A DNA stretch of 13,145 nucleotides from Pseudomonadota bacterium (GCA_021783385.1 JAJXTX010000010.1:11010-24154); one strand, 5' to 3'. Counted from the first letter of the stretch, positions 1-6,951 are shown. Notes: generated by a model from the sequence alone, not told the origin. Translations and numbers: made by a program.

Positions 1-1
1 G

Positions 2-160
2 CTGACCTACGACTACGGCATCGTGCTGGAGGTGCCGCACACCGCGCGCCTGAAAAAGCTGTGGCGCTGCCTGTGCGGCTCGCCGCGCTGCACCGGCACC
101 TTGCTCAAGCCAAAATCCAAGCCCAAGCCCAAACCTAAGCCCAAGTCCGGGCGCTTGTAG
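2..160 (+). CDS. SET-domain protein-lysine methyltransferase, C-terminal end (partial)
   Basis: The gene enters from the left edge; 52 codons and a TAG stop are visible. The peptide begins LTYDYGI, the conserved ELTYDY-type motif at the end of SET domains, where the Tyr helps form the lysine channel and S-adenosylmethionine pocket. It is followed by WRCLCGSPRC, a post-SET zinc motif of the form CxCxxxxC. Bacterial SET proteins (known from Xanthomonas and Chlamydia) methylate lysines on DNA-binding or ribosomal proteins; the substrate here is unknown. After the post-SET motif comes an odd tail of alternating Lys and Pro (KPKSKPKPKPKPKSGRL), encoded by repeated AAGCCC-like hexamers. The gene converges on the Gre-family gene at 289-798. 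The family assignment is strong; the N-terminal catalytic part lies outside the window. Confidence 0.8.
   Translation: MTYDYGIVLEVPHTARLKKLWRCLCGSPRCTGTLLKPKSKPKPKPKPKSGRL
106..148 (+). repeat. Hexameric AAGCCC-type microsatellite coding for a Lys-Pro tail
   Basis: Near-tandem six-base units (AAGCCA, AAATCC, AAGCCC, AAGCCC, AAACCT, AAGCCC, AAGTCC) encode the KP-rich tail of the SET protein. Six-base units keep the frame, so repeat number could vary between strains without breaking the protein. A basic Lys-Pro tail could contact nucleic acid, but that is inference. Confidence 0.7.
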
Positions 161-187
161 ATCCGGCCCGCAAACAGCGGATACGCC

Positions 188-227
188 TGTCCTTCGCTCG
201 CGCTTCGCCACGCCCAGGGCGAACGGT
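188..227 (+). repeat. Interspersed repeat, copy 1 (inverted relative to copy 2)
   Basis: This 40-bp segment, from TGTCCTTCG to GGCGAACGGT, matches the reverse complement of 4880-4919 at 35 of 40 positions. It lies in the gap between two convergent genes, a typical place for REP-like elements. Similar CTTCG...CAGGGCGAACGG sequences are, from memory, widespread intergenic repeats in GC-rich proteobacteria. It may also act as a bidirectional transcription stop, but it has no T-tract. Confidence 0.7.
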
Positions 228-288
228 GGAGATGACGCACCGCGGGCCGGATCCATGGTGCGCGTTCGACTCCCCCACGGGACAGGCG

Positions 289-798
289 TCAGTCGTCAGT
301 TTCACCGGCATAGTCGATGGCGATGACCTCGATCGCCAGGTCGCCCGCCGGCCGCTGCCAGATCACCTCGTCGCCCACGCGCGCGCCCAGCAGTGCTCGC
401 GCCAGCGGTGACAGGTAGCTGACGCGCTGTTGTTCGGCGGCCGCCTCGTCCTCGCCGACGATGCGGTAGCGCTGCTCGCCCTCGGCGCTGGCGACGGTGA
501 CGCGGGCGCCGAACGCGACCCGGTCCTGCGGCTGCGCCAGCAGGTCCACTTCGATGGCGCTGTGCATCCGTGCGCTCAGCCAGCGCAGTTCGCGTTCCAG
601 CAGCGCCAGTTCATTCTGCCGGCCGATCGAGTCGGCCGATGCCTTCCCTGCGTCCCGTTGCGCACTCACCAACTGTTGTCGCGCGCGCAGTTGCGCCAGG
701 CCGCGCGGAGTGACGTAGTTCGGATGATTGCTCAGCGGCAGCTCGGGCAGCGGCTCGGGGCTGTTGCCGTCCGGTTCCTTGACGAAGGCACGGCTCAT
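289..798 (-). CDS. GreA/GreB-family transcription factor with shortened coiled coil
   Basis: The 169-aa protein has the Gre C-terminal FKBP-like domain at about residues 92-163: VAFGARVTV, then YRIVGEDEA, then SYLSPLARALLG, closely matching GreA/GreB. The N-terminal coiled coil (about 33-84) is unusual. From the Gly after the first strand to the VD before the C-terminal domain it is about 14 residues shorter than GreB by hand count. The acidic tip motif GD[LR].EN, which donates the catalytic Asp/Glu to RNA polymerase, is missing; the aligned stretch reads roughly DAGKAS. Known Gre factors rescue backtracked RNA polymerase through its secondary channel; Rnk and Gfh1 are relatives that bind polymerase without stimulating cleavage. 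I infer a modulator rather than a cleavage factor. The start at MSRAFVKE is preferred over an ATG seven codons upstream because AGGAGA lies 7 nt before it. It is downstream of the DUF6438 gene on the same strand. Confidence 0.85.
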   Translation of the reverse strand: MSRAFVKEPDGNSPEPLPELPLSNHPNYVTPRGLAQLRARQQLVSAQRDAGKASADSIGRQNELALLERELRWLSARMHSAIEVDLLAQPQDRVAFGARVTVASAEGEQRYRIVGEDEAAAEQQRVSYLSPLARALLGARVGDEVIWQRPAGDLAIEVIAIDYAGETDD

Positions 799-805
799 GG
801 CGGTA

Positions 806-811
806 TCTCCT
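806..811 (-). promoter_or_regulatory. Ribosome binding site of the Gre-family gene
   Basis: AGGAGA on the minus strand, 7 nt before the ATG at 798. It selects this start over the upstream in-frame ATG at 819. Confidence 0.7.
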
Positions 812-824
812 GCACCCATGGCAC

Positions 825-852
825 GGCCGCCCGCTCAGGCGAGGAAGCGGCC
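825..852 (-). terminator. Possible hairpin after the DUF6438 gene
   Basis: GGCCGC (825-830) pairs with GCGGCC (847-852) around an inner CGC-TCAG-GCG stem. It lies between the stop of the DUF6438 gene and the start of the Gre-family gene. There is no T-run, so it is a weak terminator candidate or an mRNA-processing structure. Confidence 0.3.
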
Positions 853-892
853 ATGCGGTAGCGGATCGGGCGGTCGCGCCAGCATCAACTTT

Positions 893-1441
893 TCAGGGGA
901 TCGGTTTGCGCACGCTGAACGGAGCGGGTTTGCCGATCCAGCGCGCGGTATCCAGTTGCTGGTCGATGGTGCCGGCCAGCTGCTCGATACGCGGACGCAC
1001 CTTGGCGGCCAGCGCACCCCGGCAGCCGTAGGAGTAGTCCACCGTCTTGCTGCCCCCGGGGGCAGCGGCGCCGAGGGTGATCCGCACGCTTTTCATGTCG
1101 GTCATCATCGGCCCGCAGCCATCGCTGCGCGAGGTGTAGTGATTGCGCAGGCTGTGCAGGTCGGCGGCGTCGATCGCGCGGCGTATCGCAGCAACCTCTG
1201 CGGGCGTGGCCTGGGCGCTGACCGTGCCTTTGGTCTGCACAAACGCGATGCCGGTAAAGGTGATCTTGCCGTCCTCCGCCAGCGTGACGCGGTAGGCCGG
1301 GCAGGGGCCGAAACAGGTGGTGCGCTGCATGGCCACCACCATGGTCGCAGCGGCAGGCGAGGTGGCGCCGGTGCCGGCATGTGAGTTGCAGGCGGTGAAC
1401 AGCAGGATGCCGGCGATGGTCAGCAGGCGTGGCAGGTGCAT
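893..1441 (-). CDS. DUF6438-domain lipoprotein
   Basis: The 182-aa protein starts with a short signal peptide and a lipobox-like LFTAC, with the putative lipidated Cys at residue 18, so it is probably exported and membrane-anchored. The core begins near residue 38 with MQRTTCFGPCPAYRVTL followed by DGKITFTG. This is the CFGxCPxY...DGxVxYxG pattern I associate with DUF6438, a family without a known function. Four cysteines in the mature domain (C43, C47, one in DGCGPMM, one in YGCRGAL) could form periplasmic disulfides. The ATG at 1441 is preceded by AGGAAA at suitable spacing. It lies 64 bp after the EF-G-like gene on the same strand and may be cotranscribed with it. Family call fairly sure; function unknown. 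Confidence 0.8.
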   Translation of the reverse strand: MHLPRLLTIAGILLFTACNSHAGTGATSPAAATMVVAMQRTTCFGPCPAYRVTLAEDGKITFTGIAFVQTKGTVSAQATPAEVAAIRRAIDAADLHSLRNHYTSRSDGCGPMMTDMKSVRITLGAAAPGGSKTVDYSYGCRGALAAKVRPRIEQLAGTIDQQLDTARWIGKPAPFSVRKPIP

Positions 1442-1505
1442 GGTGAGGTTTCCTGGCGGGTTGATGAGGTGTCCGGCATGCGCGAGGTTGCCGGCGGCTC
1501 CAGGT

Positions 1506-3560
1506 TCAATCTTCCTCCGCCCGCGGCTTCCACGCCTCGCGCAGCTGCTTCTGCAGCGACGCCGGCACTGGCTCGTAGTGGCTGAGGTCGAGGCTGTAGC
1601 GGCCGCGGCCGCCGGTCATCGACTTCAGCTCGGTGGAGTAGTCGGTCAGCTCGCCCAGCGGCGCCTGCGCCTTGATCACCAGCTCGCCGCCGCGCTGGCT
1701 ATCGGTGCCAAGGATGCGCGCGCGCTTGCCGGCGAGGCCGCCGGTGACGTCGCCCACGTGGTGCTCGGGAATCACCACTTCGAGGTTGACGATCGGTTCC
1801 AGCACCACCGGCTGCGCCTTGCCGACGGCATCGCTGAAGGCGCGGCTGCCGGCGCTGACGAAAGCGACCTCCTTCGAGTCGACCGCGTGGTGCTTGCCGT
1901 CGTAGACGGTGACACGCAGGTCCTGCAGCGGGTAGCCGGCGATGGCGCCGCGCCCCATTGCCTGGCGCACGCCCTTCTCGATCGCCGGCAGGAACTGGCC
2001 GGGGATCACGCCGCCCTTCACCGCGTCGACAAACTCGAAGCCGGCGCCGCGCTCCAGCGGCTCCACGCGCAGGAACACTTCGCCGAACTGGCCGGCGCCG
2101 CCGGTCTGCTTCTTGTGCCGGTAGTGGCCCTCGGCGTGGCCGGCGATGGTTTCGCGATAGGCGATGCGCGGCGGATGGGTGCTGACCTCGACGCCGTAGC
2201 GTTCGCGCATGCGCTCGAGCATCACCTTCAGATGCAGGTCGGAGAGTCCGCGCACCACCGTCTGGTTGAGCTCCTTGTGGTGCTCGACGCGAAAGCACGG
2301 GTCCTCCTCGGCCAGCCGCGCCAGCGCGTGGGAAAGCTTCTGCTCGTTGCCCTTGTGGGTGATTTCCAGCGCCAGCCCGACCATCGGCGTGGGAAACGCC
2401 AGCGGCGCCAGCGCGATGCGGTCGTCGTCGTGCGAGTCGTGCAGCACCGCGTCGAAATGGATCTCCTCCACCTTGGCCACCGCGGCGATGTCGCCGGCGG
2501 TCACCGCATCGATTGCCACGTGGGTCTTGCCCTGCAGCCGGAACAGGTGGCTGACCTTGAACGGCTTGTGGCCGTCGTCGATCAGCAGCTGGCTGTCGCG
2601 GCGGATCGTGCCCTGCCACACGCGGAACACACCGAGCTTGCCCACGAACGGATCGTTGACGATCTTGAACACGTCGGCGATCACGTGGCTGGCCGGATCG
2701 GCGCTGACCTGCAGCGGCTCGCCGTCGCCGCGCACGAACGGCGGCGGATTGCCTTCGGCCGGATTCGGCAGCAGCCGCGCGGCCACGTCCAGCAGCTCAC
2801 GCACGCCCGCGCCGGTGCGCGCGCTGACGAAGCAGATCGGCACCAGATGCCCTTCGCGCAGGCACTGCTCGAACGCGTCGTGCAGCTGCTGCGCGGTCAG
2901 CGCGGCCTCGCCGCGGTCGAGGTAGGCGCCCATGGTCGCCTCGTTGATCTCCACCACCTGGTCCAGGATGCGCTGGTGCGCCTGCGCCAGCGAGGAGAAA
3001 TCGGTGGCGCCCTCGCTGTGGAAAAAGCAGTCCAGCACGCGCCTGCCGCCCCCGGCGGGCAAGTTCACCGGCAGGCACTCGCTGCCGAACTCCTCGCGCA
3101 GCGCGTCGACCAGCGCGGCCAGGTCGGCGCCATCGAAGTCGATCTTGTTGACCACCAGCACGCGCGCCAGGCCGCGCTGCTTCGCGTGCGTCATCATGCG
3201 GCGGGTGCCGTGCTCGATGCCGTTGATCGCGTTCACCACCACCGCCACGGTTTCCACCGCGCCCAGCGCGGAAAGGGTGGCTCCGCGGAAGTCGGCGGAA
3301 CCGGCGGTGTCGATCAGGTTGAGGTGGCAGCCGCCGTGGTCGAGGTGCGCGATGCAGCTGTCGATCGAATGCACGCGCGCCTTTTCCTGGCTGTCGGTGT
3401 CCGACACGGTGTTGCCGCGTTCGACCGTGCCGGCCGTCTGGATCGCGCCGCCGGCGAGCAGCAGCGCCTCGAACAGCGTGGTCTTGCCCGCGCCGGCGTG
3501 GCCGGCGAGCGCGATGTTGCGGATGGTTTCGGTGCGGATATGTTCCGTGGAATGCGGCAC
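1506..3560 (-). CDS. EF-G-like translational GTPase (EF-G paralog)
   Basis: The 684-aa protein follows EF-G along its whole length. The P-loop is GHAGAGKTT (20-28), G3 is DTAGSADF (84-91) and G4 is NKID (138-141). Domain II follows, then the domain IV signature KKQTGGAGQFGEV, the domain IV tip HHAVDSKEVAF, and domain V (EPIVNLEVVIPE ... MTGGRGRYSLD). Canonical EF-G (about 700 aa) has HIDAGKT and DTPGHVDF. Here the P-loop Asp is Gly and the catalytic His is Ser. The EF-G-like subfamily is known to differ at these places, so this is probably a specialised paralog rather than the housekeeping translocase, which would sit in the str operon. The GTG start at 3560 is chosen because GGGAGGG lies 7 nt upstream; an upstream in-frame ATG at 3638 lacks this. 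The retained domain IV tip suggests it still enters the ribosomal A site. Confidence 0.9.
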   Translation of the reverse strand: MPHSTEHIRTETIRNIALAGHAGAGKTTLFEALLLAGGAIQTAGTVERGNTVSDTDSQEKARVHSIDSCIAHLDHGGCHLNLIDTAGSADFRGATLSALGAVETVAVVVNAINGIEHGTRRMMTHAKQRGLARVLVVNKIDFDGADLAALVDALREEFGSECLPVNLPAGGGRRVLDCFFHSEGATDFSSLAQAHQRILDQVVEINEATMGAYLDRGEAALTAQQLHDAFEQCLREGHLVPICFVSARTGAGVRELLDVAARLLPNPAEGNPPPFVRGDGEPLQVSADPASHVIADVFKIVNDPFVGKLGVFRVWQGTIRRDSQLLIDDGHKPFKVSHLFRLQGKTHVAIDAVTAGDIAAVAKVEEIHFDAVLHDSHDDDRIALAPLAFPTPMVGLALEITHKGNEQKLSHALARLAEEDPCFRVEHHKELNQTVVRGLSDLHLKVMLERMRERYGVEVSTHPPRIAYRETIAGHAEGHYRHKKQTGGAGQFGEVFLRVEPLERGAGFEFVDAVKGGVIPGQFLPAIEKGVRQAMGRGAIAGYPLQDLRVTVYDGKHHAVDSKEVAFVSAGSRAFSDAVGKAQPVVLEPIVNLEVVIPEHHVGDVTGGLAGKRARILGTDSQRGGELVIKAQAPLGELTDYSTELKSMTGGRGRYSLDLSHYEPVPASLQKQLREAWKPRAEED

Positions 3561-3567
3561 GATGCGA

Positions 3568-3574
3568 CCCTCCC
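3568..3574 (-). promoter_or_regulatory. Ribosome binding site setting the GTG start of the EF-G-like gene
   Basis: GGGAGGG on the minus strand, 7 nt before GTG at 3560. It supports a start 26 codons inside the longest open frame, directly ahead of the conserved GTPase domain. Confidence 0.7.
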
Positions 3575-3790
3575 TCGGTGGGGCAAGGCCTCGGGGCATG
3601 AGCGGCGCCGCATGAGGCCGTGCGTGGACGGCTGACAATGGCGGGCCGTCATGGTCGTCCTGCTTGGGCTAAGGCGCGAGGGCGGTCATGGCGGAGCGGC
3701 GCGGGGGCGCCGCCCGCCCAGACTTGAGCCGATGGCTGCCCGGGTCAAGTTGCACTGCGGGGAACCGCCCCGCGCCGTGATGGTCTGCAT

Positions 3791-3833
3791 GGGAGCGGGG
3801 GCACGCCCGCAGCTGCCCGGCGGGCAGTCTCCC
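3791..3833 (+). promoter_or_regulatory. Potential three-stem RNA structure in the leader of the TonB-like pair
   Basis: GGGAG (3791-3795) can pair with CTCCC (3829-3833). These enclose CGGG/CCCG (3796-3799 with 3806-3809) and CTGCCC-GGC-GGGCAG (3813-3827). The result is a compact three-way junction in the presumed 5' leader. Such pairings arise easily in 70% GC DNA, so this is only a candidate. Confidence 0.25.
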
Positions 3834-3963
3834 GGGGTTCAAGCGCGCTGCGGCATGCTGCCCGCACGCATCCCACCATCGAGGCATCGTCATCGCTCAT
3901 TTGCAGCCGGTCGAAGATCACCGCGAAGTCCCGCCCGTCCGGCCCGCGCCGGCCCGCGGGCTG

Positions 3964-4845
3964 ATGCCGCTGGATGCGTCGACCCGCGCCATGCTGCAGC
4001 AGTGGCACCGGCGCGGCGCGCCACCCGAACGTCGGCTGCCGACACTGGCGCTGGCCGTGGCGCTGCTGCTGCACGCGTTGTTCATGCTGGCGATCTGGCA
4101 CGAGATGCGGCCGCCGGTCAGCGCAGCGGCATCGCCGGAGCGCCCGGACGACGTGCTGCAGGTACGCTTCATCGCCAGCGCACCGCAGGCGGCCACGCCA
4201 CCGCCGCCGCTGCCCGCGCCGCCGCGGGTAATCCTGAAGCAGCCGGTGCCGGCGGCCAGGAATGCAATGACGATGCAGCTGGCTACCCCGACGCCCACCC
4301 CGGCGCCGGCCGCCGTGCCGCAGCTGTACGATCGCGACGGCCTGCCGCGCCTGCCCGCGGCCGCCGCCAGCACCGCGGTGCCCGGCTACGTGCAGCGCAT
4401 GCCCGCGGGCGATACCCGGATCATGCAGCACACCAGCCCGGTGCCGTACAAGGCCACGCGCTTCGAACAGTATTTCCCGCCGCCCGGCGAAACCCTGGGC
4501 GGCGCGGTGCTGCGACATGTGGTCGAGGCGGTGGTGAAATCCACCGACGTCAACCTGCCGCACGGCGTGCACCTGAAGTGCACCACGCTGCTGGGCGTAC
4601 CGATCCCCAACTGCATCAATCCGCCGGCGCCGCCGTCGAAGAAGGACGGCGACGAGCGTCTCAGCATGGCGCCGGCCAAACCGCTGGCGGTCGACCCGCA
4701 CGCGCCGCCGCCGCCCAGCGTGGCGGCATGCATCGCGATGTATCGTGCCGGCCGGCCGCTGGCCTGGGGCTGCCCGGCGGACACGCCGAATCGCTCGGTG
4801 GATGCACAGCTGCGCAAGCATCCGGCCGCCACCGGCCAGCCCTGA
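3964..4845 (+). CDS. TonB-like membrane-anchored periplasmic protein, paralog 1
   Basis: From ATG 3964 the protein has 293 aa. A basic N-terminus leads into one membrane helix (about 26-46) with the motif ALLLHALF, placing His37 inside the membrane as in TonB and TolA (S-x3-H there, A-x3-H here). A Pro/Ala-rich stretch (about 65-140) follows, then a C-terminal domain starting GDTRIMQH (149). This domain is shared with the next gene: GDT.IM.H.SP, Y..TRF, P.GE, LP.GV, four Cys (206, 217, 256, 270), and RLSMAPAKP. The order anchor, linker, periplasmic domain is that of energy transducers, but the C-terminal sequence is not the usual TonB domain. No exbB/exbD is adjacent. The start is uncertain: an in-frame TTG at 3901 adds 21 residues, but Met at 3964 aligns with an internal Met of the paralog. 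Function unknown; periplasmic, inner-membrane anchored by inference. Confidence 0.8.
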   Translation: MPLDASTRAMLQQWHRRGAPPERRLPTLALAVALLLHALFMLAIWHEMRPPVSAAASPERPDDVLQVRFIASAPQAATPPPPLPAPPRVILKQPVPAARNAMTMQLATPTPTPAPAAVPQLYDRDGLPRLPAAAASTAVPGYVQRMPAGDTRIMQHTSPVPYKATRFEQYFPPPGETLGGAVLRHVVEAVVKSTDVNLPHGVHLKCTTLLGVPIPNCINPPAPPSKKDGDERLSMAPAKPLAVDPHAPPPPSVAACIAMYRAGRPLAWGCPADTPNRSVDAQLRKHPAATGQP

Positions 4846-4879
4846 CCCCGCAGCTCCGGCAGCGCGGCGCGTTGTCTGT

Positions 4880-4919
4880 ACCGTTCGCCCTGAGCGTAGC
4901 GAAGCGCCGTCGAAGGACA
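4880..4919 (-). repeat. Interspersed repeat, copy 2 (inverted relative to copy 1)
   Basis: Its reverse complement is identical to 188-227 at 35 of 40 positions. It sits in the 147-bp gap between the two TonB-like genes. A CGTTCGCCC...GCGAAGCG inverted half-site suggests it can fold. It may separate the transcription of the two genes. Confidence 0.7.
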
Positions 4920-4980
4920 GCCATCCACGCCGTTTGCGGGCCGGGTTCCAAGGGTCACATGGCGCCGCGGAAACGCCCGC

Positions 4981-4986
4981 TACACT
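4981..4986 (+). promoter_or_regulatory. Possible -10 element giving a leaderless mRNA for paralog 2
   Basis: TACACT ends 6 nt before the ATG at 4993, so transcription from it would begin at or next to the start codon. That fits the absence of a good Shine-Dalgarno. No clear -35 is visible (CATGGC at the expected place), so confidence is low. Confidence 0.3.
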
Positions 4987-4992
4987 GGCGGC

Positions 4993-6951
4993 ATGCCCGT
5001 ACCGCCCACGGATTCCGCTGCTGGATCGCCCGCCCGAAACCCGGCGCGGGTGATGCTGGACTCGCCGCTGGCGGCCGCCACGCGGGCCAGGGTGTATCGC
5101 CGGCGCACGCGCCAGCGGCCGCGCGAGCGCGCGCTGCGCGTGTTCGCGATGGTCGGCGCGCTGGTGGTGCATCTGCTGTTCCTGTTCGGCTTCGTGCTGG
5201 GTCCGGCCTACCAGCCCACGCTGCCGCCTGCATCGAAACAGCAGTACATGCAGGTGCGGCTGATCGAGCCGCCCGAGCTGCCGCCGCCACCGCCGGTACG
5301 CGGCACGCCGCCGAAAGTGCGCGGACCCCGCCACCAGGGTCATGCCGGCAGGCTGGCTGCCACCAGCCGGCAACCCGCAGCCACCGCCGCCGCCTCGGCA
5401 CCGCCGGCCAGGGCGATGCCACCGATCATGCCGCCGGCGTTGCCGGCCGCGCCGGTGGCGCAGCCGCTCGCGGTGACCACGCCGTCGGCGAGCCTGCCGC
5501 AGCCCGCGCCCACGCCGCGGCTGCAGCCGATTCCGCTGGCCGGGACGCCGCCGCAGGTGAACCTGCCGACGCCGCCGCTGGCTGTGCCGGTGCCGCCGAA
5601 GTTCCAGCCCGAGCGGGTGCGCGCGCCGCAGCTCGAAGGCAACCGCGCGCCGCCGCCACCGCCCTCGCTGGCCTTGCCCGAACTGCCGGCGCAGGCTACG
5701 CCGCCGATCGCCGCGCCCAGCATCGCGCTGAACCTGCCCACGCCGCGCACAAGCGCGCAGGCCAGCATCCAGCCGGCGCCGCTGCTGGTCGCGGCCGCGC
5801 CGCCGGTGCCCGCGCTGCAGCCAATCGCGCTGCCGGCGCAGCCGTCTCCCACGATCAACCTGCAGGCCGAGATCAATCCGCCCGCGCCGCCGGTTCCGCG
5901 CGTGCGGCCGCAGCTGCGGCCGCCGGCGATCACCGTGGCCGCGGTGCAGCCGCAGGCGCTGCCGCCGACGCCCGCTGCGCGGCCGCAGCTGCCGCCGTCG
6001 CTGCCTGCCGTGAAGATCGAAACCCGCACGCCGCCTGCCAGCATCCGGCCGGTACAGGCGCCTGCGTCGCTGAGCGTGGCTGCACCCGCGGCCATCGCCG
6101 TGTCGCCGCTGCCGGCCAGCGCACCCGGCGCGTCAGCGTCGCCCCCTGCCACGGCTCCCGCGCCGACCGCTGCCGCGGCAACGCCCGCTGCGGCGAGCAC
6201 GCCGGATATCAGCACCGCGCCCGACGCCACGCCGCAGGGCAGCGACAGCGCGATCCTGGGCACGCCGGCCGGTGTTCCCGCGGCGCCGGAAAGTACCGCC
6301 CACAGCGATGCCGGCGCCGGGCAGAAAACCGGGCCGGGCAGCTCGCCGGGCAGCGGCGGCGCCAACGCGGCGGCCGGGCAGACCGGCGGCAACCAGCCCG
6401 GCGCCCCGCAGGGCGAGAAGCAGGGCGCGCTCGGCGGCTACGTCGAGCTGAAGCCGCGCGGCGATACCCAAATCATGAATCACGGCAGCCCGAACATCGG
6501 CTACCGGCCCACCCGCTTCGACAAGGACTGGACGCCGGAGGGCGAAAGCTCGATCGACACCGCGCTGCGCCGCGCGGTGGAAAAAACCACCGTGTCGCAC
6601 ACCTTTCATCTGCCGCGCGGCGTGCGCGTGGAGTGCTCGCTGCATCCGCTGCTGCCGAGCGCGCTGTTCGGCTGCCGCAATCCCGATCCGCCGCCGGTGC
6701 CGGTCGCCGACAAGGTCTACGACCGCCTGCACATGGCGCCGGCCAATCCGGTGGCGGCGCCTACCCCGCTCAGCGCCGCCAGCGCGCCCGCGCCGATCCG
6801 GCTCGACAACAGCGCGCTGTGCGCCACCGCCCACGTCGCCGGCGCGCCGCCGCCGCCCGGCTGCGAAACCGTCACGCTGCCGGTGCAGCTGGCGCATCCC
6901 GCTGCCGCCTCATCCGGCTCCTGGGTACCGGCGAGCGATCAGTTTCATTGA
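4993..6951 (+). CDS. TonB-like membrane-anchored periplasmic protein with long proline-rich linker, paralog 2
   Basis: The 652-aa protein has an Arg-rich cytoplasmic N-terminus (YRRRTRQRPRER), one membrane helix (about 50-69) with ALVVHLLFLF placing His60 in the bilayer, then about 400 residues dominated by Pro, Ala and Gln. A Gly-rich hinge (about 440-480) precedes the C-terminal domain beginning GDTQIMNH (490). That domain matches paralog 1 throughout: SP..Y..TRF, P.GE, LR..VE, LP.GV, C548 and C561, D.RLHMAPANP, then C610 and C624 (both proteins have Cys-x13-Cys). The linker is far longer than in TonB (about 240 aa in total in E. coli) and could span the whole periplasm. The anchor with intramembrane His suggests coupling to an ExbBD/TolQR-type motor, but this is inference. 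ATG 4993 is used; Met21 (5053) is an alternative that aligns with the start of paralog 1. The two genes look like a tandem duplication separated by a repeat. Confidence 0.85.
   Translation: MPVPPTDSAAGSPARNPARVMLDSPLAAATRARVYRRRTRQRPRERALRVFAMVGALVVHLLFLFGFVLGPAYQPTLPPASKQQYMQVRLIEPPELPPPPPVRGTPPKVRGPRHQGHAGRLAATSRQPAATAAASAPPARAMPPIMPPALPAAPVAQPLAVTTPSASLPQPAPTPRLQPIPLAGTPPQVNLPTPPLAVPVPPKFQPERVRAPQLEGNRAPPPPPSLALPELPAQATPPIAAPSIALNLPTPRTSAQASIQPAPLLVAAAPPVPALQPIALPAQPSPTINLQAEINPPAPPVPRVRPQLRPPAITVAAVQPQALPPTPAARPQLPPSLPAVKIETRTPPASIRPVQAPASLSVAAPAAIAVSPLPASAPGASASPPATAPAPTAAAATPAAASTPDISTAPDATPQGSDSAILGTPAGVPAAPESTAHSDAGAGQKTGPGSSPGSGGANAAAGQTGGNQPGAPQGEKQGALGGYVELKPRGDTQIMNHGSPNIGYRPTRFDKDWTPEGESSIDTALRRAVEKTTVSHTFHLPRGVRVECSLHPLLPSALFGCRNPDPPPVPVADKVYDRLHMAPANPVAAPTPLSAASAPAPIRLDNSALCATAHVAGAPPPPGCETVTLPVQLAHPAAASSGSWVPASDQFH

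Larger units (their letters stand above)
3561..3963. other. Divergent intergenic region, GC-rich and structured
   Basis: About 400 bp separate the EF-G-like gene (minus) from the first TonB-like gene (plus), so promoters for both should lie here. I see no convincing -35/-10 pair. Several hairpins are present: GCGGGG-AACCG-CCCCGC (3757-3773) and a compact three-stem element at 3791-3833. An in-frame TTG at 3901 could extend the TonB-like gene leftwards, but no Shine-Dalgarno supports it. Short ORFs across the region look like GC artefacts. Confidence 0.5.

Noticed and set aside
1317..3635. 772-codon plus-strand frame antisense to the EF-G-like gene
   Set aside because: Its composition (His, Gln, Ala, Val) is typical of an antisense shadow, and the minus frame is EF-G-like end to end.
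3669..3893. 74-codon minus-strand ORF in the divergent intergenic region
   Set aside because: No ribosome site and no recognisable feature; the composition looks like non-coding GC-rich DNA.
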